A stretch of 40,058 bases of DNA. Source: CAZKRU01 sp964555235. Lineage in GTDB: Bacteria > Verrucomicrobiota > Verrucomicrobiia > Methylacidiphilales > CAMAQI01. The position numbers were made by a program, and so were the translations under genes. The notes under the pieces were generated by a model. It saw only the letters and a program-made list of their open reading frames with translations. It was not told the origin of the DNA and ran no database searches. The stretch is from positions 1 through 40,058 of the forward strand of contig CAZKRU010000038.1 in NCBI GenBank assembly GCA_964555235.1, in the 5' to 3' direction. Every line of letters starts with the position of its first letter. Positions within the stretch are counted from its first letter, which is position 1. Shown here one piece after another: positions 15,549-24,154 of this stretch.

Positions 15549-16511
15549 TTATAGAATCGAATTTCCAACGCCACCGCGATCAATGCGTTGTTTAAAGTGA
15601 GCAATCGCCTGGGTCAGGCCGGTCTCGAGATCGACTTTCGGCTCCCAGCCAAGATTCTTTTGGGCCTTGGTGATATCGGGACGGCGCTGTTTCGGATCGT
15701 CCACCGGTAGCGGACGGTATTCAATCGTGCTCGCTGATTTTGTAATCCGTACAATGCGCTCGGCGAATTCCTTAATGGTGAGCTCGAGTGGATTTCCAAT
15801 ATTGTGGGGATCATGGAACGAAGACTCCGAGAGCTTGAAGATTCCATCGATGAGATCCGAGACAAAGCAGAAGCTTCGGGTCTGGGAACCGTCACCGAAA
15901 ACCGTAATCGGCTGATTTTGGAGCGCCTGACTCACAAACGCCGGAACGACTCGACCATCTTTGAGTCGCATCCGAGGACCATAGGTATTAAAAATACGGA
16001 CAATTTTGGTATCGACCTGATGATAGCGATGGTACGCCATTGTCATCGCTTCCGAAAACCGTTTCGCTTCATCATAGACCCCGCGAGGTCCAATCGGATT
16101 CACGTTCCCCCAATATTCTTCCGTCTGAGGATGTACCAACGGATCCCCATAAATTTCCGAGGTGGAAGCGATCAAAAAACGGGCTTTTTTCGCCTTGGCC
16201 AAACCGAGGGCACGATGCGTCCCCAAGGATCCGACTTTCAACGTCTGGATTGGGAGCTCTAGGTAATCAATCGGGCTCGCCGGCGAAGCAAAGTGAAAAA
16301 CAACCGCAACGTCGCCGGGGATATTTAAAAACTCCGTCACATCCTGCTGCTTAAACTCAAAACGACTCTCCTTTTGAAGATGCTCCAGATTCGCCGGATT
16401 CCCCGTCAGAAAATTGTCAACTCCGATCACTCGATAACCTTCAGAAAGGAGACGATCCGTGAGATGACTTCCCAAAAACCCAGCAGCACCCGTAACAACA
16501 GCAGTTTTCAT
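15549..16511 (-). CDS. uxs: UDP-glucuronate decarboxylase-like NAD-dependent sugar epimerase
   Basis: A 320-residue extended short-chain dehydrogenase that most resembles UDP-glucuronate decarboxylase, which makes UDP-xylose for polysaccharide. The NAD motif is GAAGFLGSHL (7-16), followed by DNFLTGNPANLEHL, which is typical of UXS. The catalytic Tyr-Lys pair is in YDEAKRFSEA, after STSEIYGDP and the WGNVNPIGPRG loop. The start at 16511 directly precedes the NAD motif; a 12-codon extension in frame lacks support. It is followed 59 bases later by the protease gene in the same direction. dTDP-glucose 4,6-dehydratase is the main alternative, but the NPIGPRGVYDE segment favours UXS. Confidence 0.85.
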   Translation of the reverse strand: MKTAVVTGAAGFLGSHLTDRLLSEGYRVIGVDNFLTGNPANLEHLQKESRFEFKQQDVTEFLNIPGDVAVVFHFASPASPIDYLELPIQTLKVGSLGTHRALGLAKAKKARFLIASTSEIYGDPLVHPQTEEYWGNVNPIGPRGVYDEAKRFSEAMTMAYHRYHQVDTKIVRIFNTYGPRMRLKDGRVVPAFVSQALQNQPITVFGDGSQTRSFCFVSDLIDGIFKLSESSFHDPHNIGNPLELTIKEFAERIVRITKSASTIEYRPLPVDDPKQRRPDITKAQKNLGWEPKVDLETGLTQAIAHFKQRIDRGGVGNSIL

Positions 16512-16547
16512 TCGGCGGGATCGTAACAGAACCTCAAACGAATGCAA

Positions 16548-16700
16548 TCTTTAGGAGGCACCAAGTCACAATCGGAAGATGCATTTTCTTCATCTCATCA
16601 TAAATCAAAATGACCTCAAACGCTTTGCGGCTTCGTGCCTTTGTGTGAGAACTCACCTTTTTTTCCTATTCCCATAGGCTCGCTAAAGATTGGAGCATCC
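16548..16700. repeat. Gap with a degraded dispersed repeat
   Basis: Between the UXS and thioredoxin genes are AACGCTTTGCGGCTTCGTGC and CTTTGTGTGAGAACTCACC, wording that belongs to the same loose family of 'CTTTGCG...TGTGAGA' intergenic repeats seen in other gaps. No reading frame or promoter stands out. Confidence 0.35.
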
Positions 16701-16708
16701 AAAGCGGC

Positions 16709-17230
16709 TTACTTCGCCTTCAGAATCTTCTCGAGCTCCGGCAGCACTGCCATTGGGCGGCGGAAGTTTCCATTGACGAAAGTATCCGAAAGGACTTTTC
16801 CATTCGAATCAACCACTACCAGACACGGCATTCCATCCCCTTTGTAAGCGAGAATTTTTTTCTTTTTCTCAATGAAATCAAAAGAAATCGCAGGCCACGG
16901 CATTGAAGATCCAAGCATGTACCCCTCCATTTCCGCCGCGGAGTGATCCTGGCTGATAAAAACCAATTCAAACTCCGGGTGCTTCGGCTTTATTTTGTTG
17001 TAGAACTCGACCAAAGTCGGGGTGAACCCGCGACAAGGAAAACACCAGTGTGCCGAAAAATAGAGTGCGTAAACCTTCTTCCCAAGCACCTCAGCGTCAG
17101 CACATTTTTTCAGCTTCCCTCCTTCAACCTTGAGCAGACTCCCTTTGAATTCGTCAGAAATCGGAGCCGATTGAACAGAAATGGAAAGGCCGACCAAAAG
17201 CATCCAGAGAGAAATGAGCTGTATTTTCAT
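16709..17230 (-). CDS. Exported tryparedoxin/nucleoredoxin-like thioredoxin
   Basis: A 173-residue thioredoxin-fold protein with an N-terminal signal peptide (MKIQLISLWMLLVGLSISVQSAP), so it acts in the periplasm. The active site is WCFPCRGFTP, typical of tryparedoxin/nucleoredoxin-like proteins common in Verrucomicrobiota. MPWPAISFD and GMPCLVVVDSNGKV follow; the cis-proline is in GMPCLV, which adds a third cysteine. The in-frame extension upstream to 17293 was rejected because the signal peptide starts at 17230. It is isolated, with the divergent flippase gene 130 bases away. It probably reduces or isomerises periplasmic disulfides; the partner is unknown. Confidence 0.85.
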   Translation of the reverse strand: MKIQLISLWMLLVGLSISVQSAPISDEFKGSLLKVEGGKLKKCADAEVLGKKVYALYFSAHWCFPCRGFTPTLVEFYNKIKPKHPEFELVFISQDHSAAEMEGYMLGSSMPWPAISFDFIEKKKKILAYKGDGMPCLVVVDSNGKVLSDTFVNGNFRRPMAVLPELEKILKAK

Positions 17231-17360
17231 AGAAATCAGAGAACTCGCCTCAAGACTGAAGCCACAGTCGCTTGAACTCAAGTCGAAATACAACCTCCAG
17301 AATCAATCCTCCTCCGAGCTTGTCTAAGTCAGCGAGGCTGTTAACGTCCGACTCTTCCTC

Positions 17361-18596
17361 ATGAACGAGCGGCGCAAGCATTTCTACCTTGAATCGGGAA
17401 TGATCCTCACGGCGGTGAGTTTTCTCTCCTCGATTGTCCATTTTGTTTTTCAAGGAGTCATGGCACGAATGCTCCCGACCGAAGAGTTTGGTTACATGAG
17501 CTCCACGTTGGGGGTGATCCTTCTTGCGAGCGTTCCCCTCACAGCAGCGAGTCAGACGATTGCCCATTACCTCGCTCGACTCAAAGCCGAAGGCAACGAG
17601 GAAAAACTCCGCCGGTTCCGGATTGGAAGCCAGCGTTGGCTCAAGCGAGGAACCTGGGGGCTCGCCATTTTGGCTCTCTTGGTTTTTATTCCTGTCCGGG
17701 ATTTCTTAAAATTTCCGCGCAGCAGTCTGGCGCTCGCCGCGCTTGTTTGTCTTCCCGCACAGTTGTGGAGCGTTCTCGGCTCTGCCTGGTGTGCAGGTCT
17801 TGGAAGATTTCAACTGCTCGGTTTTCTCACTCTGGGAGGAGCCATTCTCAGACTCGCCGGCGGGGCTGCATGCGCCTATTTTCTCTCACAGGCGGAGGCC
17901 GGCATTGCGGGCACCCTCTTTGGAGCGTGCGTGATCGGTGCCTCTCTATTTATTCATTATCAAAAAGAGGAGGAAGAAGATCGACTGGTTGTCAGTGAAA
18001 AGCCGACTCGCGAATTTCTGACCTTTTTAGCAGCATCCATCAGCATCGGAGTCGCCAATTACCTCTTTCTTCAAAGCGATCAAATTGTCGCGCAGCGTCA
18101 CTTCAACGGGATCGACCTTGGAAATTATTCCGCAGCCGGTGTCCTCGGTCGCGCCGTTATCTGGGGCTCTCTTCCGTTTTTAACCGTCTATTTCACCCAG
18201 CGCTCTGAAATTGATTCCACGAATCGCGATTCCTGGCGCCTGAAGATTCTCTATGCCGGATGCCTTCTCAGCGGGGTCGGGGTGGTGATGTTCTTTAGCG
18301 AGTTTTTGTGCCAACTCCTACGCGGCTCCGTTCAAATGCAGACCGTCCAATGGATGGATGACTTTTCAATCGCCATGCTTTTCGTTGGAATCCTTCAGGC
18401 CATCGGCTTTTTCTATCTTGCCACCCGCCGCTTTCTCGAATGCTTTGTCTTTGGATTCATGGGATTGGTTTACGCGGCGACCCTGACGTTGTACGGCGAT
18501 ACTCCCGTACGAATGTTGCATCTCATGCAAGGAACCGCACTGGTGAGCATTGTTGTCGTCGCGGCTTGCTCGCTCCTCCGTTGGGGGAAAAAATAA
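17361..18596 (+). CDS. Polysaccharide flippase-like membrane protein (Wzx/MOP superfamily)
   Basis: A 411-residue integral membrane protein with about twelve hydrophobic segments, starting with LTAVSFLSSIVHFVFQGVMARML. The motif ARMLPTEEFGYMSSTLG in the first helical hairpin is the usual start of Wzx/RfbX-type oligosaccharide flippases of the MOP superfamily. It lies directly before a glycosyltransferase gene with no gap (TAA then ATG), so both act on the same lipid-linked sugar. It likely moves a polyprenyl-linked sugar across the inner membrane. The N-terminal Shine-Dalgarno is weak. Confidence 0.8.
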   Translation: MNERRKHFYLESGMILTAVSFLSSIVHFVFQGVMARMLPTEEFGYMSSTLGVILLASVPLTAASQTIAHYLARLKAEGNEEKLRRFRIGSQRWLKRGTWGLAILALLVFIPVRDFLKFPRSSLALAALVCLPAQLWSVLGSAWCAGLGRFQLLGFLTLGGAILRLAGGAACAYFLSQAEAGIAGTLFGACVIGASLFIHYQKEEEEDRLVVSEKPTREFLTFLAASISIGVANYLFLQSDQIVAQRHFNGIDLGNYSAAGVLGRAVIWGSLPFLTVYFTQRSEIDSTNRDSWRLKILYAGCLLSGVGVVMFFSEFLCQLLRGSVQMQTVQWMDDFSIAMLFVGILQAIGFFYLATRRFLECFVFGFMGLVYAATLTLYGDTPVRMLHLMQGTALVSIVVVAACSLLRWGKK

Positions 18597-19310
18597 ATGC
18601 TCTCCGTGGTTATGCCTCTCTACAATGAAGGGGCTCACATTTATGAAAATCTCCGCCGCGTCCGGGAAGTTCTGACCCCGCTCGAAACCTACGAGATTAT
18701 CGCCGCCAATGATGGGAGTCTCGATAACTCGCGCGCCGAGCTGGATCGCGCCGCCATGGATTTTCCCGAAGTGCACCCCCTTCACCTTCCTCGCGGCGGA
18801 AAGGGAGAGGCCCTTCGCAAAGGAACCGAAGCCGCGCAGGGAGAATGGGTCATCTTTATTGATTCCGACTTAGATCTCCCTCCAGAACAAATTCTTTTTT
18901 TTCTCGCCGAGCAAAAAGCGCACAAGGCGGATGCCGTCATCGGTAGCAAGATGCACCCGGATAGCACGGTCGACTATCCGCTCCGTCGGCGGATTTACAG
19001 CACCGGCTATTATTGGCTGGTGAAGTTTTTATTCGGACTCCCCGTGCGCGACACGCAAACCGGATTAAAACTTGTGCGTCGAGACCTTCTGTTGCGTGCC
19101 TTGGAGAGAACAAAACTCAAGGGATTCGCCTTTGATCTGGAACTTCTCGTTCATCTGGTCGAGCTCAAAGCCAAAGTGGTCGAAGCCCCGGTCGTCGTCG
19201 ACTTTAAAATGAAATTTGGTGGAATTGGTTGGACAGCCGTTTTACAGATTGCCCGGGATACGGCGAGAACGTGGTGGTCCGTGAGAAATGCCCTGAAACG
19301 CTCCCAATGA
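18597..19310 (+). CDS. Family 2 glycosyltransferase, dolichol/polyprenyl-phosphate sugar synthase type
   Basis: A 237-residue GT-A enzyme that probably transfers a sugar from a nucleotide donor to a polyprenyl phosphate at the cytoplasmic face. It begins LSVVMPLYNEGAHIYENL, has EIIAANDGSLDNS and the metal-binding DSDLDLPPE, and then RDTQTGLKLVRRDLL with KGFAFDLELL, the order seen in DPM1-like enzymes. It lacks the C-terminal membrane helices of GtrB/ArnC types, so it is a soluble or peripheral form. The ATG follows the flippase stop codon directly, so the genes are coupled. It converges with the lipid kinase gene 19 bases away. Confidence 0.88.
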   Translation: MLSVVMPLYNEGAHIYENLRRVREVLTPLETYEIIAANDGSLDNSRAELDRAAMDFPEVHPLHLPRGGKGEALRKGTEAAQGEWVIFIDSDLDLPPEQILFFLAEQKAHKADAVIGSKMHPDSTVDYPLRRRIYSTGYYWLVKFLFGLPVRDTQTGLKLVRRDLLLRALERTKLKGFAFDLELLVHLVELKAKVVEAPVVVDFKMKFGGIGWTAVLQIARDTARTWWSVRNALKRSQ

Positions 19311-19329
19311 GGGATCCCACCTCGGATTC

Positions 19330-20193
19330 CTACTCCTCTACGAGGGGAACCAACACCTTGAGTTTTTGAGGCTCCATTCGAAATTCGCACGGTAAGTGTC
19401 CGTAAAGTTCTCCATCCACTTCCACCGGAACCGATTGATCCGATTCCGCCCGAAGCGTCCGACATTGGAAGTAGGTAATTTCAGGATCATTGACATGGGT
19501 TCCGAAAAGAATTTCCTGACTGTAACGCAAGAGCGAGCCGTGGTCCGTCTTCCGAAAAAGACAGACATCCAACAAACCGTCCTGGAGGTGCGCTCTTTTG
19601 AAAACTTTGAGCGGCCCTCCATAATAGCGTCCATTTCCGACCAGAAGAAATGAACCTTCGTACGTCGCCCCGGTATCCGTCGTGAGCTGAATTTTCGGGG
19701 AAGGTCTTGAGGCGATTTGCATCAGGGTCATGAAATAGCTGAGGGGGCCGAATTTCTTTTTTGAAGCCCATGGAGTTTCCTCGACGACTTGCGCATCCAG
19801 CCCGGCGCCTGCAAGTTGAACAAAGTGATGTCCGTTGCAGGAGGGAAGATCAATCGAACGAACATTTCCTTCGAGAATAATTTCCCATGCCGCCTCGAGG
19901 TTGTGAGGAATCCCGAGTTCCGACGCAAAAACATTGATGGTTCCAGCGGGAAGAATTCCCAAAATTGCCGAGGATTCCGCAATTCCATTGACCACTTCGT
20001 TAATCGTTCCATCTCCCCCCGCCGCAACGATGATCGAATACCCTTGATCGACGGCGCGCCGCGAAAGAATGCTCGCATCCCCCGGTCCAGTCGTCGCCCA
20101 GATATCCGCTTCCTGGCAAAGATCTGAAAGTCGGTGCATCAACCCCTTTGCGCGGGTGCTTTGCGCCGCTGGATTAATGATAATACAAATCAT
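19330..20193 (-). CDS. Diacylglycerol/sphingosine kinase-like lipid kinase
   Basis: A 287-residue member of the DAGK catalytic family (YegS/DgkB-like). The nucleotide-binding motif is AAGGDGTINEVVNG (57-70), followed by LGILPAGTINVFASELGIP, where most family members have GTxND and this one has GTINV. The second domain includes VGNGRYYGGPLKV and ends with EVDGELYGHLPCEFRM. It probably phosphorylates a membrane lipid. It overlaps the end of lpxB by four bases (ATGA), so it is translated with the lipid A enzyme. Substrate is not determinable. Confidence 0.88.
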   Translation of the reverse strand: MICIIINPAAQSTRAKGLMHRLSDLCQEADIWATTGPGDASILSRRAVDQGYSIIVAAGGDGTINEVVNGIAESSAILGILPAGTINVFASELGIPHNLEAAWEIILEGNVRSIDLPSCNGHHFVQLAGAGLDAQVVEETPWASKKKFGPLSYFMTLMQIASRPSPKIQLTTDTGATYEGSFLLVGNGRYYGGPLKVFKRAHLQDGLLDVCLFRKTDHGSLLRYSQEILFGTHVNDPEITYFQCRTLRAESDQSVPVEVDGELYGHLPCEFRMEPQKLKVLVPLVEE

Positions 20194-21377
20194 GCGGAGA
20201 GAGATTCATCCGACGACACGGCAGAAGGTGCAATCCGGGCAAGAATTAAATTCGCAGCACGGTCACTCGCCCCCGCCCCCCCCAAAGCCTCAACGACCTG
20301 CGCCATTTTTTTACGAATGATCTCGTAACGCTCCTTGTCCGTAATAAGACGAATCGCCTCCTGAGCAAGTCGCTGGGGAGTCAGTGTACTCTGAATGAGC
20401 TCCGTCACAATCGGCTGATTTGCCAAAACGTTGACCATGCTCAAATATTTCACCTTCACCAGCAACTTCCCGACGCCGTAAGTGAATGGGTTGACCTTGT
20501 AAAAAACGATCGGAGGAACACCCACCATCGCACACTCGAGCGAAACCGTTCCCGAAGCTGCCAGCGCAATTTTACATCGACTCACATGCGAAAGCTGGTA
20601 GCCGATATAGGACTCGAGTTGAAGTCCCGCCGCTGGAAATTGACTCAGGATTTGCTGTCCCAGCTTGGCCAACTTTTCATCGGGAGCCACCCAGACGAAT
20701 TGGAGTTGCGGCCGATTTTGAGACATCAGGTGCGCCGCCTGCCACAAAATCGGAAGATGTTTTCGAAGCTCATTCGCACGACTTCCCGGGAGCAATGCCA
20801 CTCGAATCGTCTCCGAATTCTCCTCTGGAATCGGACGCAATCGATCCAACGTCGGATGACCCACACACTCCACAGGAAGTGAGCGTGCGTGCTGCGAGAA
20901 CCAATTTTTCTCAAAGGGAAAGAGACAGAGCAACAGATCCAAATCGCGAGCCATTTTTTTCGCGCGTCCCGCCTTCCATGCCCAAACTTGAGGAGCAATA
21001 TAATAAATCAACTTCAGCGTCGGAAAAACTTTTCGCAACGCCTCTGCCAGTCGAAGATTAAATCCCGGATAATCAATCAAGATCACGGCCTCCGGAGATT
21101 CCTCTCGAACCAAATCCATGAGACGCTGAAATAGCTTACGGAGCTTGGGATAATGTTTCCCCACCTCCCACAACCCCACGACGGCATGCTCCGTTAAATC
21201 AAAAAGCGGTTCCTGTCCGGCGGATTTCATCCGAGGCCCCCCCGCGCCGAGAATGACGAGCTCCGGACGCTTGCGCTTCAGGGAGCGAATCAACTCTGCG
21301 CCATGCAGATCCCCACTCGTTTCACCGGCAACGATCACTACTCGAGGCGCATTTGGGTCTGACGGTTTCATGATCAT
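20190..21377 (-). CDS. lpxB: Lipid-A-disaccharide synthase
   Basis: Condenses UDP-2,3-diacylglucosamine with lipid X to form the lipid A disaccharide, at the cytoplasmic face of the inner membrane. The 395-residue GT-B protein begins VVIVAGETSGDLHGAEL, then has FDLTEHAVVGLWEVGKHYPKL and the substrate region YYIAPQVWAWKAGRAKKM (seen in parts), RVALLPGSRANEL and AASGTVSLECAMVGVP, all standard LpxB motifs. A second ATG six bases in (21371) is an equally possible start. It lies nine bases after the Gfo/Idh gene and overlaps the lipid kinase. It shows the organism makes an LPS-type outer membrane. Confidence 0.96.
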   Translation of the reverse strand: MIMKPSDPNAPRVVIVAGETSGDLHGAELIRSLKRKRPELVILGAGGPRMKSAGQEPLFDLTEHAVVGLWEVGKHYPKLRKLFQRLMDLVREESPEAVILIDYPGFNLRLAEALRKVFPTLKLIYYIAPQVWAWKAGRAKKMARDLDLLLCLFPFEKNWFSQHARSLPVECVGHPTLDRLRPIPEENSETIRVALLPGSRANELRKHLPILWQAAHLMSQNRPQLQFVWVAPDEKLAKLGQQILSQFPAAGLQLESYIGYQLSHVSRCKIALAASGTVSLECAMVGVPPIVFYKVNPFTYGVGKLLVKVKYLSMVNVLANQPIVTELIQSTLTPQRLAQEAIRLITDKERYEIIRKKMAQVVEALGGAGASDRAANLILARIAPSAVSSDESLSA

Positions 21378-21386
21378 GCCCCGTTC

Positions 21387-22331
21387 TTACGTCAACACGG
21401 CAACGGATTCTTTCCGGTTTTCCCAAATTAAATCGGTAATCTGGAGAGCCACCTCCAACGCGGCCGCCCCCTGCTCCCCACAAACGACTGGCGTACTCCG
21501 AATTTTAGCGCACTCCAAAAATGAGGCGATCTCGAGCTTCAACGGCTCTTCCTTTTGAACCGTCACTTTTTCGCGGGCAATTTGATCCCCGTTCTTTCGA
21601 TAAATTTCTCCACTCTGATTCTGATAGTCGAGCGAGAGGTAGGCGTCGTCTTGAAAAACACGGATTTTCCGCATCTTCTCCGGACTGATGCGGCTCGTGG
21701 TGATATTCGCAACGCACCCATTCTCAAAACGGATTCGCGCATTCGCGATATCCTCCCCTTTGCTGAGAACCGGAATTCCGACAGCGTCAATGCTCTGGAT
21801 CGGCGATTTGACCAAGTGCAAAATGACATCCAGATCATGAATCATGAGGTCCAAGACAACGCCAATATCCGTACTTCGTCCCGGATACGGGGAGAGGCGG
21901 TGCGCTTCAATAAATCGCGGTTTTGTCAGTTTTTGTTCGAGAAGCGAAAGAACCGGATTAAACCGCTCGATATGTCCCACCTGAAGCACCGCCCCATGTG
22001 CCTTCGCCAACTCGACCAACTCCCTCGCCTGTTGCGGATGCTCCGTGATCGGTTTTTCAATCAAGACGTGCTTCCCTCGCTCCAAAAATCGTTTTGCCGT
22101 ATCATAGTGATACGTCGTCGGTGTCGCAATGGAAACCGCATCGACCGCCTCTACGAGTGCCTCAAGCGAGTCAAAGGCATGGGCATCGTACTTGTCTGCA
22201 ATTTTGCGAGCCGCCTCGGGACTCGCATCGTAGACCCCCACAAACGTCGAGTTTTTCATCTGGGAATGCAATCGCGCATGTTCCCGCCCGATATGACCGA
22301 CCCCAACCACCCCTGTTTTCAGTAAGTTCAC
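21387..22331 (-). CDS. Gfo/Idh/MocA-family oxidoreductase linked to lpxB
   Basis: A 314-residue NAD(P)-dependent sugar oxidoreductase. The Rossmann motif is GVVGVGHIGREHARL (7-21); ATPTTYHYDTAKRFLERGKHVLIEKPI contains the family EKP motif, and the catalytic-domain segment GVVLDLMIHDLDVILHL carries the Asp/His pair. In many Gram-negative genomes a protein of this type lies between lpxA and lpxB, and the related GnnA oxidises UDP-GlcNAc at C3 to give amide-linked lipid A. No GnnB aminotransferase is next to it here, so that role is only a suggestion. It is the first gene of the lpxB-kinase operon. A dispersed-repeat region lies upstream. Confidence 0.88.
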   Translation of the reverse strand: MNLLKTGVVGVGHIGREHARLHSQMKNSTFVGVYDASPEAARKIADKYDAHAFDSLEALVEAVDAVSIATPTTYHYDTAKRFLERGKHVLIEKPITEHPQQARELVELAKAHGAVLQVGHIERFNPVLSLLEQKLTKPRFIEAHRLSPYPGRSTDIGVVLDLMIHDLDVILHLVKSPIQSIDAVGIPVLSKGEDIANARIRFENGCVANITTSRISPEKMRKIRVFQDDAYLSLDYQNQSGEIYRKNGDQIAREKVTVQKEEPLKLEIASFLECAKIRSTPVVCGEQGAAALEVALQITDLIWENRKESVAVLT

Positions 22332-22547
22332 GTCGTACCACTAATGCCAGAGCCCGGGAAGGGATCAAGACCGGAGTTTTTAGGGAGATGGAGCGGGGAA
22401 TTATTTTTCGCGCAGAGGCTGAGCCCCCTTGCTCATGGGGCAATTGGTGGTGAGAATAGGAATTTGTCTCTCGCGAAGTCCGCCAAGTCGCGAAGGATTG
22501 TTCGACTTTATAACCAAAAAGGATTTCTTGGCGGCTTGGCGTACCCT

Positions 22548-22577
22548 GCCCGCATCGCTACGCGAAGCGTTGCGGGC
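22548..22577. repeat. REP-like GC-rich hairpin, copy A
   Basis: GCCCGCA (22548-22554) pairs with TGCGGGC (22571-22577), and the inner CGCT (22556-22559) with AGCG (22566-22569). The 34 bases around it are identical to those at 28740-28773, and a diverged copy lies at 27542-27571. It fits a REP-type extragenic palindrome; no RAYT transposase is in the window. Confidence 0.65.
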
Positions 22578-22674
22578 GGGACTTGGCGAGAAATAACATC
22601 TTAATGCTTTTGTTCTTTAGGAGATTACTGTGCTCACAGAGGTAAAAAAGTCGTTTTCTCAGCGAACTTGGCGG

Positions 22675-22762
22675 TTGTGCCCACCTTCGCCCCCGCACCA
22701 AACCAATCACGCCTCCGGCGGGAAGAGCTTTTTCTTTCAGAAGGGTTTTCTGCGCGAAAAAA
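22675..22762. repeat. Left copy of an inverted repeat pair flanking argG
   Basis: About 88 bases that match, as reverse complement, the stretch at 24236-24323 with only a handful of differences. Shared landmarks are TTCGCCCCCGCACCAAACC and TTTCAGAAGGGTTTTCTGCG. It ends about 30 bases before the argG promoter candidate. Confidence 0.75.
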
Positions 22763-22792
22763 ACCAGACTCTAAATTGTCACACAATCGGAC

Positions 22793-22820
22793 TTGGCAGA
22801 TGTCCTGATTTGATTACGAT
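22793..22820 (+). promoter_or_regulatory. Candidate argG promoter
   Basis: TTGGCA (22793-22798) and TACGAT (22815-22820) are separated by 16 bases and lie 30 bases before the argG start. The ribosome site AAGGAG is at 22839-22844. No ARG box could be identified. Confidence 0.4.
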
Positions 22821-22850
22821 CTGCCCCGCAATTCACTTAAGGAGATTCCA

Positions 22851-24059
22851 ATGAAAATCGTTGTCGCTTACTCGGGAGGTCTGGATACCTCCATCCTGCT
22901 CAAATGGCTTCAAGAAAATTACGGCGCTGAAATTATTGCCTTTTGCGCGGACATGGGGCAGGAAGAGGAACTCAAAGGACTCGATAAGAAGGCGGTTCGC
23001 ACGGGAGCCTCGAAGTGCTATATTGACGATCTCACGGAAGAATTCGCCAAGGATTTTATTTACCCGATGATTCGCGCCAATGCGCTCTATGAAAATCAAT
23101 ATTTCCTCGGAACCAGTATTGCGCGTCCTTTGATCGCAAAACGTCAGGTTGAAATTGCCCTGAAAGAAGGAGCCGATGCCGTCGCTCACGGCGCCACCGG
23201 AAAAGGAAACGATCAGGTCCGCTTTGAACTCACTTACGCCGCGCTCGCTCCCAATCTGAAAATCATTGCTCCGTGGCGCGAATGGAAATTTCAAGGTCGC
23301 GCCGATCTCATCAATTACGCGAAATCGAAGGGGATCGCTGTTCCGGTCACGGCGAAGAAGCCGTATTCGATGGATCGAAATCTCCTCCATATCAGTTACG
23401 AGAGCGGAATTCTCGAGGATCCGTGGACTGAACCTCCCAAAGAGATGTTCACCCTGAGCGTCTCCCCGGAAGATGCCCCGAACAAGCCGGAATATGTCGA
23501 GTTGGATTTTGAACAGGGAAATTGCGTTGCCATCAACGGCAAGCGCCTCTCTCCCGCCAACGTTATGCGCGCCCTGAACAAACTCGGCGGCAAGCACGGT
23601 ATCGGCCGTGTTGACCTCGTCGAAAATCGTTTCGTCGGAATGAAATCGCGAGGTGTTTACGAAACCCCCGGTGGATCCATCCTTCACTTTGCTCATCGCC
23701 AGATCGAAACCCTGACGCTGGATCGGGAAGTCATGCACTTGCGCGACTCGTTTATCCCCCGTTATTCTGAAATGGTTTACTACGGATTCTGGTACGCTCC
23801 GGAACGCGAATTCCTCCAGGCTGCCGTGGATCAGAGCCAGGAAAATGTGACGGGCACCGTCCGCCTCAAGCTCTACAAAGGAAATATCATCGTCGCTGGA
23901 CGCAAGAGCAAACTCTCGCTCTACAATCCGCACATCGCCACCATGGAGGCTGATGCCGGGGCCTACAACCAAGCCGATGCCGGTGGATTCATTCGCCTGA
24001 ATGCACTACGACTCCGAACCCGCGCAGCGGTCTTGGCAAAAAACAAGCGCAAGCGGTGA
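22851..24059 (+). CDS. argG: Argininosuccinate synthase
   Basis: Joins citrulline and aspartate with ATP to give argininosuccinate in arginine synthesis. The 402-residue protein has the PP-loop VVAYSGGLDTSIL (4-16), the citrulline/aspartate-binding stretch HGATGKGNDQVRFE and the SRGVYETPGGSIL and EADAGAYNQADAGGFI segments of type I ArgG. The length is normal. AAGGAG precedes the ATG at the ideal distance and a strong intrinsic terminator follows 66 bases after the stop, so it is a single-gene unit. No other arginine gene is nearby. A near-identical inverted repeat flanks both sides of the gene and its terminator. Confidence 0.98.
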   Translation: MKIVVAYSGGLDTSILLKWLQENYGAEIIAFCADMGQEEELKGLDKKAVRTGASKCYIDDLTEEFAKDFIYPMIRANALYENQYFLGTSIARPLIAKRQVEIALKEGADAVAHGATGKGNDQVRFELTYAALAPNLKIIAPWREWKFQGRADLINYAKSKGIAVPVTAKKPYSMDRNLLHISYESGILEDPWTEPPKEMFTLSVSPEDAPNKPEYVELDFEQGNCVAINGKRLSPANVMRALNKLGGKHGIGRVDLVENRFVGMKSRGVYETPGGSILHFAHRQIETLTLDREVMHLRDSFIPRYSEMVYYGFWYAPEREFLQAAVDQSQENVTGTVRLKLYKGNIIVAGRKSKLSLYNPHIATMEADAGAYNQADAGGFIRLNALRLRTRAAVLAKNKRKR

Positions 24060-24125
24060 AGCACGAACCGATCCTGATTTAACCCAAATTTTGCAATAGC
24101 CCCTCTAATTCAAAATTTACCTCAT

Positions 24126-24154
24126 AAAAATCCGCTCTGAAAGAGCGGTTTTTT
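24126..24154 (+). terminator. Intrinsic terminator of argG
   Basis: CCGCTC (24132-24137) and GAGCGG (24143-24148) form a GC-rich stem with loop TGAAA, preceded by AAAAAT and followed by six T. It lies 66 bases after the argG stop codon. The A-tract and T-run extend the stem and would let it work weakly in reverse, but the minus-strand gene behind it, lexA, ends 263 bases away. Confidence 0.9.

Larger units (their letters stand above)
22332..22790. repeat. Gene-free stretch made of several dispersed repeats upstream of argG
   Basis: About 450 bases without a gene. In order it holds strings like TTTTTCGCGCAGAGGCTGAG and TGCTCATGGGGCAATTGG (shared with the tsaD-lysA gap), a GCGAAGTCCGCCAAGTCGCG block, the REP-like hairpin at 22548-22577, a CACAGAGGTAAAAAAG block, and the left copy of the argG-flanking repeat (22675-22762). 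The strings recur in four other gaps. No reading frame looks coding. Confidence 0.6.

Noticed and set aside
21555..22325. Open frame of 256 codons on the plus strand
   Set aside because: It mirrors the Gfo/Idh gene on the other strand and encodes an Arg-rich, motif-free product.
22833..23972. Open frame of 379 codons on the minus strand across argG
   Set aside because: It is the antisense of argG, whose protein is fully conserved. The antisense translation has no recognisable motif.
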